Source: Paraburkholderia sp. HP33-1
GTDB lineage: Bacteria; Pseudomonadota; Gammaproteobacteria; Burkholderiales; Burkholderiaceae
DNA length: 64,000 bases
Reading direction: 5' to 3'
Assembly: GCF_021390595.1 (NCBI RefSeq)
Contig: NZ_JAJEJR010000001.1
Location: 2,232,001-2,296,000, forward strand
In this document: positions 21,378 to 30,361 of the stretch, piece by piece
Position numbering within the stretch: position 1 is the first letter of the stretch
How the letters are laid out: the number at the start of each line of letters is the position of its first letter
The notes under the pieces: generated by a model
What the model saw: only the letters and a program-made list of their open reading frames with translations
Database searches by the model: none
What the model was told of the DNA's origin: nothing
Position numbers and translations under genes: made by a program

Positions 21378-22610
21378 TCAGTGCAGCTGATAGGCCATCA
21401 AGCTCATGATCTGCTTGGCCTGCGAGCTTTCGTCGATCTGCCCCTTGTCGTCGACCACGGCCACGCGAGTCTGGTCCGGCGTCACCGCGCGCACGTTCAC
21501 GCGATACTCCTTCGCGACCTTCTCCTTCTTGCCGTGGAAGACCTGGCTCCAGAAGCCCTGCTCGGCCGACGACATATCCTTCGGATCGACGTAGCGCACG
21601 AAGTACAGGCCACGGCTCGCGTCGCGGTCGTCGACGGTGAAGTTGCTGCGATCGAGCGCGAGGCCGACGCGCAGCCACGCGCGGTCATACGGCTCGCCGA
21701 GCGTGAGCTCGGTCGACGAGACCTGCGCCGACGTGTTCGCCGAATCCGCGTCAGGCATCGGCTGCTGGGCCGAGAGCGCGACGTTCTGCGCCGCGACTGC
21801 CGCCGACGCCGACTTCGCGCCTGCCGTCGCCGCATTCGGCGCGATCTGCGCACCAGCCGGCGACAGCTCGGCGTTCTGCGTGCCGCCCGCGTTGGTACCC
21901 GAATCGGCCCGCGCGAGCGAGGCCATCAGACGCTTCAGATATTCCTGCTCGAGCGCCGGGTCGTTCGGCTTGGGTTGCCACTGGGTCGACTCGTTGTTCG
22001 TGCCGGTAATCGCCTCGCGCATGCCTTTCTGGCTGACGAACACATAGGTGCCGCCGTTCGGCGCCGCTTCGAGACGGGTGCGGAACTTGTTGCGCTCCGA
22101 GCTCACGTAGCTGTTGCCCATCGCCTTCGACAGCGTGTTGCGGATAAAGCCGTCGTTGATCTGCGCGTGCGTTTCGTTCCAGTCGGTTTCCATCACGCCC
22201 CTGTCGCGCTGGTCGACGACGAGCAGGAAGCCCTGCTCCTGCCAGAAACGGCGAATCTGCGGCCAGGCCTGATTGGGCGTCTTGTTGTCCAGCACGAGCC
22301 AGCTTTCGGTGCCGTCGCGCTGGATGTGGATGCCCTGGACGGGCGGCACGACCGTGAACGCGTCTCCGGCCGGCGCCTGCGCCTGCACCTGTTTCAGCGT
22401 GGACAGCGAGGTTTCGCCGCCCTGCGGCGGCAGCGAACGCTGATCGGCCGTCTCGTCGATCATGTTCGGCGGTACGGCAAGCGATACCTGCTTCGAACGG
22501 GAGTCGCTCCGGTAGTCGAGTTTGGTCGGCGACGAGGTGCCGCAGCCGGCGACCAGACCGCCTGCCACGAGCATTACTGCAAACCGCTTGGTAAGACGAA
22601 GATCAGTCAT
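21378..22610 (-). CDS. bamC: Outer membrane assembly factor BamC (NlpB/DapX)
   Basis: 410 residues. A signal peptide ends in the lipobox LVAGC at about residue 23, followed by the conserved unstructured BamC N terminus with LDYRSDSRSKQVSLAVPPNM that contacts BamD. Two helix-grip domains follow: the first contains ESWLVLDNKTPNQAWPQIRRFW and the second LTLGEPYDRAWLRVGLALDR. An Ala/Ser-rich linker of about 80 residues joins them. BamC is a lipoprotein of the BAM complex that inserts beta-barrel proteins. In many Proteobacteria it lies directly after dapA; here no dapA precedes it. Confidence 0.92.
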   Translation of the reverse strand: MTDLRLTKRFAVMLVAGGLVAGCGTSSPTKLDYRSDSRSKQVSLAVPPNMIDETADQRSLPPQGGETSLSTLKQVQAQAPAGDAFTVVPPVQGIHIQRDGTESWLVLDNKTPNQAWPQIRRFWQEQGFLLVVDQRDRGVMETDWNETHAQINDGFIRNTLSKAMGNSYVSSERNKFRTRLEAAPNGGTYVFVSQKGMREAITGTNNESTQWQPKPNDPALEQEYLKRLMASLARADSGTNAGGTQNAELSPAGAQIAPNAATAGAKSASAAVAAQNVALSAQQPMPDADSANTSAQVSSTELTLGEPYDRAWLRVGLALDRSNFTVDDRDASRGLYFVRYVDPKDMSSAEQGFWSQVFHGKKEKVAKEYRVNVRAVTPDQTRVAVVDDKGQIDESSQAKQIMSLMAYQLH

Positions 22611-23009
22611 GTTCGGGGAATCCTTCCGCTACGCCACGGCAAGTTTCCGTGGATCAACCCAACATTTTACCGGTCCCGGCGATGTGTGTGCAAAAACTGG
22701 GGTTTGCCCGCGAATCGCTCAGTGGAGGGTGCCGCGCCAGCGCCCTTGGCGCGGCTGAAATGCCCTTCGGCGCGGAGTGTGGCCGAGGCGGTGAATCGCA
22801 TGTCGTATCGACGCAGCGACAACGAGGAAAAGCCCCCTCGACCGTCATCCCGCTTACCTTCTTATGAGGTCAATTTAACACTCAACAACCATTTCGGGTT
22901 GACATTAGGGGTATTCCCATGTGGTCACCGGAGCCTTGTCGAATAAGGGTTTCCGGCCTGCATGTGGATTGATTTTGAGACTACGCGCAGCGGGTGCGCG
23001 AGCGCGAAC
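22611..23009. other. Gene-free stretch upstream of bamC
   Basis: Roughly 400 bp without a supported gene. The middle third is AT-richer than its surroundings and probably contains the bamC promoter. Two short open frames (minus 22654-22848, plus 22649-22867) lack ribosome binding sites. Confidence 0.55.
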
Positions 23010-23390
23010 TCAGCCCGCCGCGCCAGCCGGTTGCGCGACCGGCGTGGCCAGCTGCGCCGGCGCGAGCCAGCGGAACACGTCGAGCTGTTCGCCGTGGAAC
23101 GTGCACTCGGCGGCGGCCGGCGTGTTGACCTTCTTCGGCGCGGATGCCGCCGTCCCGGACGCGCTCACCACATGCGCGATCATCCCCTCCACCACGACCC
23201 GCGAGCCGCGAATCGCAGCCGCGCGATGCGTGACCCGCAGCGTGTCCGACGACATCCCCGATGACGTCTCTGCCAGCTTGCTACGCATCAGCTGCTCGCA
23301 CGCGCCAGAGTTGCGAGTGACGGTGGTGCAGGCCGCCAGCAGCGCAGCGGCGCTCGCGACACAGGCGAAAGAGAGAATCCGCATCTTCAT
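23010..23390 (-). CDS. Small lipoprotein of unknown function
   Basis: 126 residues if started at the ATG at 23390; an ATG 30 bases upstream is possible, and neither has a strong ribosome binding site. The signal peptide ends in the lipobox LLAAC at about residue 20. The mature part has two further cysteines (GACEQLM and AECTFHGEQL) and reads like a small periplasmic beta-domain. An Ala/Pro-rich tail follows. I do not recognise the family. It is transcribed away from the CadD-like gene on the other side. Confidence 0.65.
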   Translation of the reverse strand: MKMRILSFACVASAAALLAACTTVTRNSGACEQLMRSKLAETSSGMSSDTLRVTHRAAAIRGSRVVVEGMIAHVVSASGTAASAPKKVNTPAAAECTFHGEQLDVFRWLAPAQLATPVAQPAGAAG

Positions 23391-23596
23391 CGATGTTCCG
23401 TTGTTCCAGGCGTCGGTCATTGTAGCTTACGGTCCCGTCGCCCCGCGCCGCAGCGGCCTGCCGCTTGACCTAGGCGCGGCACATCGGCATCGTGTTGACC
23501 GGCCGCGCCGCTGGGGGCGGAGTCGGCCGTGAAGTCGGCCGCATTGGGCGGCGATTTCGAGGCCCCTTTCCCTCCTGTAACGACCCCGGCTTCTTC

Positions 23597-24214
23597 ATGC
23601 TCAGCCTAGTCCTGCTCGCGATCGCCGCGTACGCCGCGACCAATATCGACAACCTGTTCGTGCTGCTCGGGTTTCTGAGCGAAACGGGCGCGCAGCGCCG
23701 CCGCGTCATCGCGGGACAGTACGCGGGATCATTGATTCTCGTCGCCGCGGCGCTCGTACTCGCGGCCTTGCTCGCGCGCCTGCCGGCCGGCTATGTGGGC
23801 TTGCTCGGCTTTCTGCCGATCGCAGTCGGCCTGCACAAGGCATGGCAGCGCTTCGATCCCCGCCACGCGCAGCGCAACGATAGCGAGGAGATCCATGCAT
23901 CCGCGCCGCCATCCGCTGGCGGCTCATCGAGCTGGACGGTGGCGAGCGTCGCGATCGCCAACGGCTCGGACAACATCGCCGTCTACGTGCCGCTGTACGC
24001 GAGCCATACGCCCGCCCAGAACGCGCTCGTTTCGCTCGTGTTCATCCTGATGATCGGGCTGTGGTGCGCGGGTGCGACGTGGCTCGTCGAGCATCCACTG
24101 CTCGGCGCGCCGATCCGGCGGTACGGCTCAGCGGTGCTGCCGCTGATCCTGGTCGGGATCGGCGTGTCGGTGATCGTCAGCAACGATACGCTGCAGGTCT
24201 TGTCCGGCAGGTGA
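23597..24214 (+). CDS. CadD-like cadmium resistance transporter
   Basis: 205 residues from the ATG at 23597. The protein begins MLSLVLLAIAAYAATNIDNLFVLLGFL, with the TNIDNLF motif typical of the Cad family (CadD) and related to LysE-type exporters. A second conserved motif, ANGSDNIAVYVPLY, follows a hydrophilic loop, and five to six helices are present in total. Members export cadmium or related cations from the cytoplasm. No metal-responsive regulator is encoded beside it, so the physiological substrate is uncertain. Confidence 0.83.
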   Translation: MLSLVLLAIAAYAATNIDNLFVLLGFLSETGAQRRRVIAGQYAGSLILVAAALVLAALLARLPAGYVGLLGFLPIAVGLHKAWQRFDPRHAQRNDSEEIHASAPPSAGGSSSWTVASVAIANGSDNIAVYVPLYASHTPAQNALVSLVFILMIGLWCAGATWLVEHPLLGAPIRRYGSAVLPLILVGIGVSVIVSNDTLQVLSGR

Positions 24215-24244
24215 GCGGCGCGCAGCGGCGTCAGTTCGCCAATC

Positions 24245-24577
24245 TCAATTCGCCGGCCGCTGTGGCTGCACATAAGTACGCACGCCCGCCAGCGGTGCGC
24301 CGTAGCCGCCCGCGTTCGCGTTGTTCGGCAAGCAGTTGACCAGTTGCGCGCGCGGGTCGGTCGGATTCAGATTCAGTTCGCCCGCCTGCTGGTTGCCATG
24401 CGTCGGATACTCGCTGCCGCACGCCGCCTGCGGCATCAGACGCGTGCTGTTCTGCGGCGCGTTCATGTCGTTCTGCGCGCTGAGCCCCTGCGCGCCCGCC
24501 TGCCCAGCGAACCCACATGCCAACGCCGCGCCCGCGCAGAGCCACACGACGCCCGATATCTTCGCTACCCTTTTCAT
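24245..24577 (-). CDS. Small exported protein of unknown function
   Basis: 110 residues from the ATG at 24577, which follows an AGGAGGCGGAG ribosome binding site. A signal peptide ends near GQAGAQG. The mature part contains two cysteines (AACGSEYP and LVNCLPN) and is rich in Asn and Gln, with LNLNPTDPRAQLVNCLP in the middle. I do not recognise a domain. It is divergent from the leu leader on the opposite strand. Confidence 0.65.
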   Translation of the reverse strand: MKRVAKISGVVWLCAGAALACGFAGQAGAQGLSAQNDMNAPQNSTRLMPQAACGSEYPTHGNQQAGELNLNPTDPRAQLVNCLPNNANAGGYGAPLAGVRTYVQPQRPAN

Positions 24578-24666
24578 CTCCGCCTCCTGCCCAGTGATCC
24601 GAACACCACGGCTCATCCCGCCGCAGCCCTTGACGCAATCTCAATAATATGTTCCCATTGCGCCCT

Positions 24667-24750
24667 ATGTACTGCGCCCAGACCACCCTATCGCTACTAC
24701 TAGCCCGCTCTACCGGGCTAGGTCTGCTGCGCGCGTCCGCTTCTCTCTGA
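24667..24750 (+). CDS. Leucine-rich leader peptide of leuA (attenuator)
   Basis: An open frame of 27 codons, ATG to TGA, lies 117 bp before leuA. The peptide begins MYCAQTTLSLLLARS and contains eight leucines, including three in a row. Five of the eight use CTA, a codon that is scarce in the surrounding genes, which favour CTG and CTC. This is the classical design of a leu operon leader peptide, in which ribosome stalling on rare leucine codons at low leucyl-tRNA relieves attenuation. No strong ribosome binding site is visible. Being so short it would be missed by standard gene callers. Confidence 0.8.
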   Translation: MYCAQTTLSLLLARSTGLGLLRASASL

Positions 24751-24839
24751 TCCACCGAAGCATCGCTTGAATCCCCAGTAACTGACCCAGCCCCGGTTTC
24801 CGACCGGCGGCCCAGTATCGCGTTTTCGTCGTCCGGTCG
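24700..24839 (+). promoter_or_regulatory. Attenuator-like RNA of leuA
   Basis: A perfect 8-bp stem (24700-24707 with 24714-24721) folds over the CTA leucine codons of the leader peptide. Downstream, the segment 24801-24807 can pair either with 24793-24797 (CCGGT/ACCGG) or with 24833-24839 (CGACCGG/CCGGTCG), giving two mutually exclusive hairpins. This resembles terminator/antiterminator switching. No long T-run follows the hairpins, so control could be Rho-dependent or act on translation. Confidence 0.55.
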
Positions 24840-24866
24840 ACACCCGTTCCACGGTCTCTCCCTCGG

Positions 24867-26582
24867 ATGATGAAAATGTTGAAAAACCCTGCTACCAAGT
24901 ACCGCTCGTTCAAGCCGATCAATTTGACGGATCGCCAGTGGCCGTCACGCACCATCACGCGCGCGCCGATCTGGATGAGCACCGACCTGCGCGACGGCAA
25001 CCAGGCGCTGTTCGAGCCGATGAACGCCGAGCGCAAGATGCGCATGTTCAAGACGCTGGTGCAGATCGGTTTCAAGGAAATCGAAGTCGCGTTTCCGTCG
25101 GCGTCGCAGACCGATTTCAACTTCGTGCGCGAGCTGATCGAGGGTGGCCATATTCCCGACGACGTGACGATCGAAGTGCTCACGCAAGCACGCGACGATC
25201 TCATCGAGCGTACTTTCGAATCCCTGCGCGGCGCCCCGCGCGCGATCGTCCACCTGTACAACGCAACCGCGCCGGAATTCCGCAAGATCGTGTTCGGCCT
25301 CGAGAAGAGCGGCGTGATCGAACTCGCGCAGAAGGCCGCGCGCACGATGAAGCGCCTCGCCGACGCGCAGCCGGAAACGCACTTCACGCTGCAATACAGC
25401 CCGGAAGTGTTCAGCGGCACCGAACTCGAATTCGCCAAGGAAGTCTGCGACGCGGTGTTCGACATCTGGCAACCGACGCCCGAGCACAAGGCGATCGTCA
25501 ATCTGCCAGCCACCGTCGAAATGGCGACGCCGAACGTCTACGCGGACCAGATCGAATGGATGCACCGCAATCTCGCGCGCCGCGACTCGCTGATCGTCTC
25601 CGTCCACCCGCATAACGACCGCGGCACGGCCGTCGCGGCCGCGGAACTCGCGGTGATGGCGGGCGCCGATCGCGTCGAAGGTTGTCTGTTCGGCAACGGC
25701 GAGCGCACCGGCAACGTCGACCTCGTCACGCTCGCGTTGAACCTGTACACCCAGGGCGTCGACCCCGAGCTCGATTTCTCGAACATCAACGAAGTCGCGC
25801 GCACGGCCGAGGAATGCACGCAGTTGCCGGTGCATCCGCGTCATCCGTATGTCGGCGATCTCGTCTTCACCGCGTTCTCGGGCTCGCATCAGGACGCGAT
25901 CAAGAAGGGCTTTGCCGCGCAGAAGCCGGACGCGATCTGGGAAGTGCCGTACATGCCGATCGATCCGAGCGACCTCGGCCGCACCTACGACTCCGTGATT
26001 CGCGTGAACAGCCAGTCAGGCAAGGGCGGCATCGCGTATCTGCTCGAGCAGAGCTACGGCGTCGTGTTGCCGCGCCGCTTGCAGGTCGACTTCAGCTCGG
26101 CTGTGCAGCGCTACACCGACGACAGCGGCCAGGAAGTCACGCCCGCGCAGATCTGGGAACTGTTCCAGCAGGAATACGTGCGCACGGCCGAGCCGGTACG
26201 CTATATCAGCCACAGCCTGTCCGAGCATGACGGCCGCGAGCACATCAAGCTCAACGTCGAAATCAACGGCACTCCGCGCGTGCTGACCGGCGCCGGCAAC
26301 GGCCCGCTCGACGCGCTGATGCACGCCTTCGACGTGCCCGTACGCATCCAGCACTACGAGGAACGCGCGCTGACGCAAGGCGCCGATGCGCGCGCGATCG
26401 CGATCGCCGAAATGGCCGGCGCCGATGTGGCCGGCAGCGCATTCGGCGTCGGCGTCGATGCGAACCTGATCACCGCGTCGATCCGCGCCGTGATCAGCGG
26501 CGTCAACCGATCGTATGCACGCGTGAACGCGGACGCGCAGGCGCGTTTCTTCGACGCCGCGCTCAGCGACGCGACGGTGTGA
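24867..26582 (+). CDS. leuA: 2-isopropylmalate synthase
   Basis: 571 residues, the length of the longer LeuA type found in actinobacteria and Burkholderiales. It starts at one of two adjacent ATG codons. The catalytic TIM barrel begins with [19 protein letters not shown] and contains [17 protein letters not shown], whose HPH supplies metal ligands, and [15 protein letters not shown]. The C-terminal third (from about residue 440) is the leucine-binding regulatory domain. The enzyme condenses 2-ketoisovalerate with acetyl-CoA, the committed step of leucine synthesis. It is alone in its transcription unit and is preceded by a leader peptide and followed by a terminator. Confidence 0.97.
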   Translation: MMKMLKNPATKYRSFKPINLTDRQWPSRTITRAPIWMSTDLRDGNQALFEPMNAERKMRMFKTLVQIGFKEIEVAFPSASQTDFNFVRELIEGGHIPDDVTIEVLTQARDDLIERTFESLRGAPRAIVHLYNATAPEFRKIVFGLEKSGVIELAQKAARTMKRLADAQPETHFTLQYSPEVFSGTELEFAKEVCDAVFDIWQPTPEHKAIVNLPATVEMATPNVYADQIEWMHRNLARRDSLIVSVHPHNDRGTAVAAAELAVMAGADRVEGCLFGNGERTGNVDLVTLALNLYTQGVDPELDFSNINEVARTAEECTQLPVHPRHPYVGDLVFTAFSGSHQDAIKKGFAAQKPDAIWEVPYMPIDPSDLGRTYDSVIRVNSQSGKGGIAYLLEQSYGVVLPRRLQVDFSSAVQRYTDDSGQEVTPAQIWELFQQEYVRTAEPVRYISHSLSEHDGREHIKLNVEINGTPRVLTGAGNGPLDALMHAFDVPVRIQHYEERALTQGADARAIAIAEMAGADVAGSAFGVGVDANLITASIRAVISGVNRSYARVNADAQARFFDAALSDATV

Positions 26583-26645
26583 GACCTGGGTCTGCTGCGT
26601 TGAACAAGCGGCGCGCCGCATGTTCGCAACGCTGACAGCAACAAG

Positions 26646-26676
26646 GAAGGGGCGTTTCGACGCCCCTTCTTTTTTA
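26646..26676 (+). terminator. leuA terminator
   Basis: 9-bp stem AAGGGGCGT / ACGCCCCTT closed by a TTCG tetraloop and followed by CTTTTTT. Confidence 0.93.
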
Positions 26677-26710
26677 ATGCCGATTTATCCGCGTCAGCGT
26701 CGGCCGACGT

Positions 26711-27490
26711 TCACTGAAACACGTCCCTGCCGAAGTACTTCAGCGAAATCCGCTGATACGTACCGTCTTTTCTCATACCGGCGAGCGCGCCGTTGATCGC
26801 CACCCGCAGCTTCGGATTGCCCTTGCGGATCAGCACGGCGGACTTGTCGCTGCTATCGGGCGACGTATCGACCGCGACGACCTTGATTCTCGCGTCAGGC
26901 ACGCGCTTCTTGTAGTCGAGAAACGACAGCGAATCGTTGACGGTCGCGTCGACGCGGCCCGCGACGAGCATATCGATCGACTCGTCGAAGCCCCGCGCCG
27001 GAATCACCTGCGCGCCGTGCGCAGCCGCGATCCTGCCGACATTGCTGGTCGGCGTATTGGCGGACTTGCGTCCCTTCAGATCATTGAAAGACTGGATCGT
27101 GGTGTTGTCCGACGCGACGATCAGCACCGCGTGCGACGTGATGTACGGGTCCGAGTAATCGTATTTGAGCTTGCGCTCGTCGGTAACGGCGACCTCGTTG
27201 ACCACCGCGTCGTAGAGATTGACGTCGAGACCGCCGATCAGCCCTTCCCATCTGCCTTCGATGAATTGCGCCTTGACGCCGAGACGCTCTGCGATCGAAC
27301 TCGCGAGTTCGACGTCGAAGCCAGTCAGCTTGCCCGCGTCGTCGTGGTAGGTAAACGGTGCGTAAGTGCCTTCGGTGCCAATCCGGAACACGCCCGCCGC
27401 CTTGATTCGCGCGAGATCGTCGGCGCTCGCCGGATGCGCCAGCGCGGCGTACAACAGCGCGATCAGCGCAAGTGAACGAATCGGCTTCAT
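26711..27490 (-). CDS. Amino-acid-type ABC solute-binding protein
   Basis: 259 residues from the ATG at 27490, with a signal peptide ending PASA-DD. The mature protein is a family 3 solute-binding protein: GVFRIGTEGTYAPFTYHD, LTGFDVELASSIAERLGVK, FIEGRWEGLIGGLDVNLYD and the closing LRVAINGALAGMRKDGTYQRI. Such proteins bind amino acids or related small acids such as cystine. No permease or ATPase is encoded nearby, so this is an orphan binding protein. It lies 149 bp after boxA on the same strand and might be transcribed with the box operon. Confidence 0.85.
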   Translation of the reverse strand: MKPIRSLALIALLYAALAHPASADDLARIKAAGVFRIGTEGTYAPFTYHDDAGKLTGFDVELASSIAERLGVKAQFIEGRWEGLIGGLDVNLYDAVVNEVAVTDERKLKYDYSDPYITSHAVLIVASDNTTIQSFNDLKGRKSANTPTSNVGRIAAAHGAQVIPARGFDESIDMLVAGRVDATVNDSLSFLDYKKRVPDARIKVVAVDTSPDSSDKSAVLIRKGNPKLRVAINGALAGMRKDGTYQRISLKYFGRDVFQ

Positions 27491-27639
27491 CGGACGGCTC
27501 CGGCTGAGTGGCTGCGTCGGTGGCAGACTGCCGCGTGCGGCGGACAGTGCCGGCGCGCGGCCGGCGGCGTGGGCCGACTGTAGCAAATCGACCGCGATTT
27601 TCAAAGCGCCGTGCGCGCGGGCGTGCCGGCGCGCGCCGC

Positions 27640-28878
27640 TCAGTACGTCTCCAGATGCAGCCGCCCTTCGCGCCTGAGTTTCGCCCACAGGACTTCCCAA
27701 TCGAGCTGGTGCTGCTCGACGATGTCCTTGAGCGCCTGCAGCACGCCGTCCTCCATGCCTTTGAGGCCGCACACGTAGATATAAGTGTTGTCGTCCTTCA
27801 GCAGATTCGCGACGTCGGCTGCGCGTTCGCGCATCGCGTCCTGCACGTAGCGCTTCGCCTGTCCCGGCGTGCGCGAAAACGCGAGCGTCGTGTCGATGAA
27901 ATCCTTCGGTAAGTTCGTCAGTGGACCGAAATACGGCAACTCCTCCTTGGTGCGCGCACCGAAGAACAGCATCAGCTTGCCGGTTGCGCCTTTCAGACGC
28001 TTGCGCCGGCGGTACTCGGTCATCGCGCGCATCGGCGCCGAACCGGTGCCCGTGCAGATCATCAGCAGATGTGAGTTCGGATGATTGGGCATCAGGAACG
28101 TGCTGCCGAACGGGCCGATCACGTTGACCACGTCGCCCTTCTTCAGATCGCACAGATAGTTCGAGCAGACGCCGTCGATCGCGTCGCCATGCTGCTGCGA
28201 CACCCGCTTGACCGTCAGCGACACGTTGTTATAGCCGGGCCGCTCGCCGTCGCGTGGACTGGCAACCGAGTACTGGCGCGCGTGATGCACGCGGCCGTCG
28301 GCGCTCGCGCCGGGCGGCAGAATGCCGATCGACTGGCCTTCGAGCACGGGCAACGGCATCGAGCCGAAATCGAGCACGATGTGATGAACGTCGCTCGATG
28401 TCGCGCTGTCGGTGAGCCGGTAGTTGCCCACCACGGTCGCGGTGGTCGGCGCCTTGTGGGTGTAGAGATTCACGTACGGCTTCGCGGCCGACCACGGCGG
28501 CACGACCGCGCCGCGCACGGTATCGACTTCGACGCCGTCCGCTTCGGCGGTACCGTCGCCCGCAGCGCAAGCGCTCGCGGCTTCGTCAGCCGGCACCGCC
28601 ATCGTGTTCTGTTCGGGCAGCACGTCCCACGTGAACTGCTCGTCGATCGAATACGCATCGGCCTTCAGCACCGTGCGCCAGTTGTCGATAGCGCCGGTCG
28701 GGCACGGCGGCACGCAGGCCATGCAGCCGTTGCAGACCTCGGCCTTCACGACGTAGTTGTTGTCGTCGTGCGTGATCGCATCGATTGGGCAAGTCTCTTC
28801 GCAGGTATTGCAGCGAATGCAGATCTCCGGATCGATCAGATGCTGCCGCAGAACTTCGACCGATACTGGGCCGTTCAT
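27640..28878 (-). CDS. boxA: Benzoyl-CoA 2,3-epoxidase reductase subunit BoxA
   Basis: 412 residues from the ATG at 28878, preceded by GGAGGAAG. Two [4Fe-4S] ferredoxin motifs are at the N terminus ([12 protein letters not shown] and [12 protein letters not shown]). A ferredoxin-NADP reductase-like module occupies the C-terminal two thirds, with the FAD-binding RQYSVASP segment, [15 protein letters not shown] for NADP and a terminal aromatic residue. BoxA transfers electrons from NADPH to the BoxB oxygenase in aerobic benzoyl-CoA breakdown. It is the last gene of boxC-boxB-boxA, with 43 bp between boxB and boxA. Confidence 0.95.
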   Translation of the reverse strand: MNGPVSVEVLRQHLIDPEICIRCNTCEETCPIDAITHDDNNYVVKAEVCNGCMACVPPCPTGAIDNWRTVLKADAYSIDEQFTWDVLPEQNTMAVPADEAASACAAGDGTAEADGVEVDTVRGAVVPPWSAAKPYVNLYTHKAPTTATVVGNYRLTDSATSSDVHHIVLDFGSMPLPVLEGQSIGILPPGASADGRVHHARQYSVASPRDGERPGYNNVSLTVKRVSQQHGDAIDGVCSNYLCDLKKGDVVNVIGPFGSTFLMPNHPNSHLLMICTGTGSAPMRAMTEYRRRKRLKGATGKLMLFFGARTKEELPYFGPLTNLPKDFIDTTLAFSRTPGQAKRYVQDAMRERAADVANLLKDDNTYIYVCGLKGMEDGVLQALKDIVEQHQLDWEVLWAKLRREGRLHLETY

Positions 28879-28921
28879 GACTTCCTCCACCAGGTAGCGC
28901 GCCTTTCGTGCTTCGGCTGCT

Positions 28922-30349
28922 TCAGTTGAAGCGCACGTATTCGAAATCGACCGGCTGACGATTCACACCCATCGCGGGCGCCGCGATCCAGTTCGCGAAC
29001 TTGCCCGGTTCGGCGACGCGCCCCATCAGCGACGCGACGAACGCGCGGTCTTCCGGCGTGGCGAGCCACTTCGCCTCGTTCGCGGCCCATTCGGCTTCGC
29101 TGACGACCCGGCCATCGGGAGACACACGCGTGCCCGCGAAGGTGCCGATCTGCCGGTTGAACGCCTTGTGCGGCACCGTCATGCGAAAGTCGATACCGGC
29201 CTTCTCGAGCACCTTGTTCCAGCGCCCGACTCCCGCGACCGAGTCCTTGATGTAATCGTCGCGCAGTACTTCGTTCATCGCGTTGAGCATCGGCACCTCG
29301 CGCTCGACGAGCTTGCCGTCCTGCACGTCGAGCAGCTTGTAGCTATGGTCGTTCAGGCGATGATCGTCGTCGCGCTTGCCTTCCTCGTAGCGGCCCTTCA
29401 GGCCCGAGCTATAGAACGTCGCCGCGTTCGACGAATGATCGGCGCCGAACAGGTCGATCGTGACCGAGTAATGGAAGTTCAGATAGCGCTGGATGGTCGG
29501 CAGATCGATCACGCCGGCCGCGCGGATCTTCGCGACGTCGTCGGTGCCGAGCTCGTTCATCACCTGCGCGGTGCGCTGGATCACGCGCGACACGCCCGAC
29601 TCGCCGACGAACATATGATGCGCTTCCTCGGTCAGCATGAACTTCGTCGAGCGCGCGAGCGGATCGAAACCCGACTCGGCGAGCGCCGACAACTGGAACT
29701 TGCCGTCACGGTCGGTGAAGTACGTGAACATGTAGAACGCGAGCCAGTCCGGCGTTTTCTCGTTGAACGCGCCGAGAATGCGGGGATTGTCGTCGTCGCC
29801 CGAGCGGCGGCCGAGCAATGCTTCGGCTTCCTCACGACCGTCGCGGCCGAAGTAGCGATGCAGCAGATACACCATCGCCCACAGATGACGGCCTTCCTCG
29901 ACATTGACCTGGAACAGGTTGCGCAGATCGTAGAGCGACGGCGCGGTCAAACCAAGGTGACGCTGCTGCTCGACCGAAGCCGGCTCCGTATCGCCCTGCG
30001 TGACGATGATGCGGCGCAGGTTCGCGCGGTGCTCGCCGGGCACGTCCTGCCACGCGGCTTCGCCCTTGTGCTCGCCGAAGTGGATCTTGCGATCCTGCTC
30101 GCCCGGCGTGAGGAAAATGCCCCAGCGGTACTCCGGCATCTTCACGTAATCGAAGTGCGCCCAGCCGCCCGCGTCGACGCTGACCGCGGTGCGCAGATAC
30201 ACGTCGTAGCCGTGCGAGCCTTCCGGGCCCATCTCGCCCCACCACGACAGAAAGTTCGGCTGCCATTGCTCGAGCGCGCGCTGCAGCGCGCGGTCGTCGG
30301 CGAGGTTGACGTTGTTCGGAATCTTTTCGCTGTAGTTGATCGAGGACAT
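28922..30349 (-). CDS. boxB: Benzoyl-CoA 2,3-epoxidase oxygenase subunit BoxB
   Basis: 475 residues, matching characterised BoxB. The protein is a ferritin-like di-iron monooxygenase; iron ligands are expected in the segments [19 protein letters not shown] and [19 protein letters not shown], where E/ExxH patterns are visible. With BoxA it epoxidises benzoyl-CoA using oxygen and NADPH in the cytoplasm. The gene lies between boxC (12 bp upstream) and boxA, as in other box clusters. No sign of degeneration. Confidence 0.96.
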   Translation of the reverse strand: MSSINYSEKIPNNVNLADDRALQRALEQWQPNFLSWWGEMGPEGSHGYDVYLRTAVSVDAGGWAHFDYVKMPEYRWGIFLTPGEQDRKIHFGEHKGEAAWQDVPGEHRANLRRIIVTQGDTEPASVEQQRHLGLTAPSLYDLRNLFQVNVEEGRHLWAMVYLLHRYFGRDGREEAEALLGRRSGDDDNPRILGAFNEKTPDWLAFYMFTYFTDRDGKFQLSALAESGFDPLARSTKFMLTEEAHHMFVGESGVSRVIQRTAQVMNELGTDDVAKIRAAGVIDLPTIQRYLNFHYSVTIDLFGADHSSNAATFYSSGLKGRYEEGKRDDDHRLNDHSYKLLDVQDGKLVEREVPMLNAMNEVLRDDYIKDSVAGVGRWNKVLEKAGIDFRMTVPHKAFNRQIGTFAGTRVSPDGRVVSEAEWAANEAKWLATPEDRAFVASLMGRVAEPGKFANWIAAPAMGVNRQPVDFEYVRFN

Positions 30350-30361
30350 GGTCGGTTCCTG

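Noticed and set aside
22654..22848. A 64-codon minus-strand open frame upstream of bamC
   Set aside because: No ribosome binding site, Cys/Pro/Arg-rich translation and no resemblance to known proteins.
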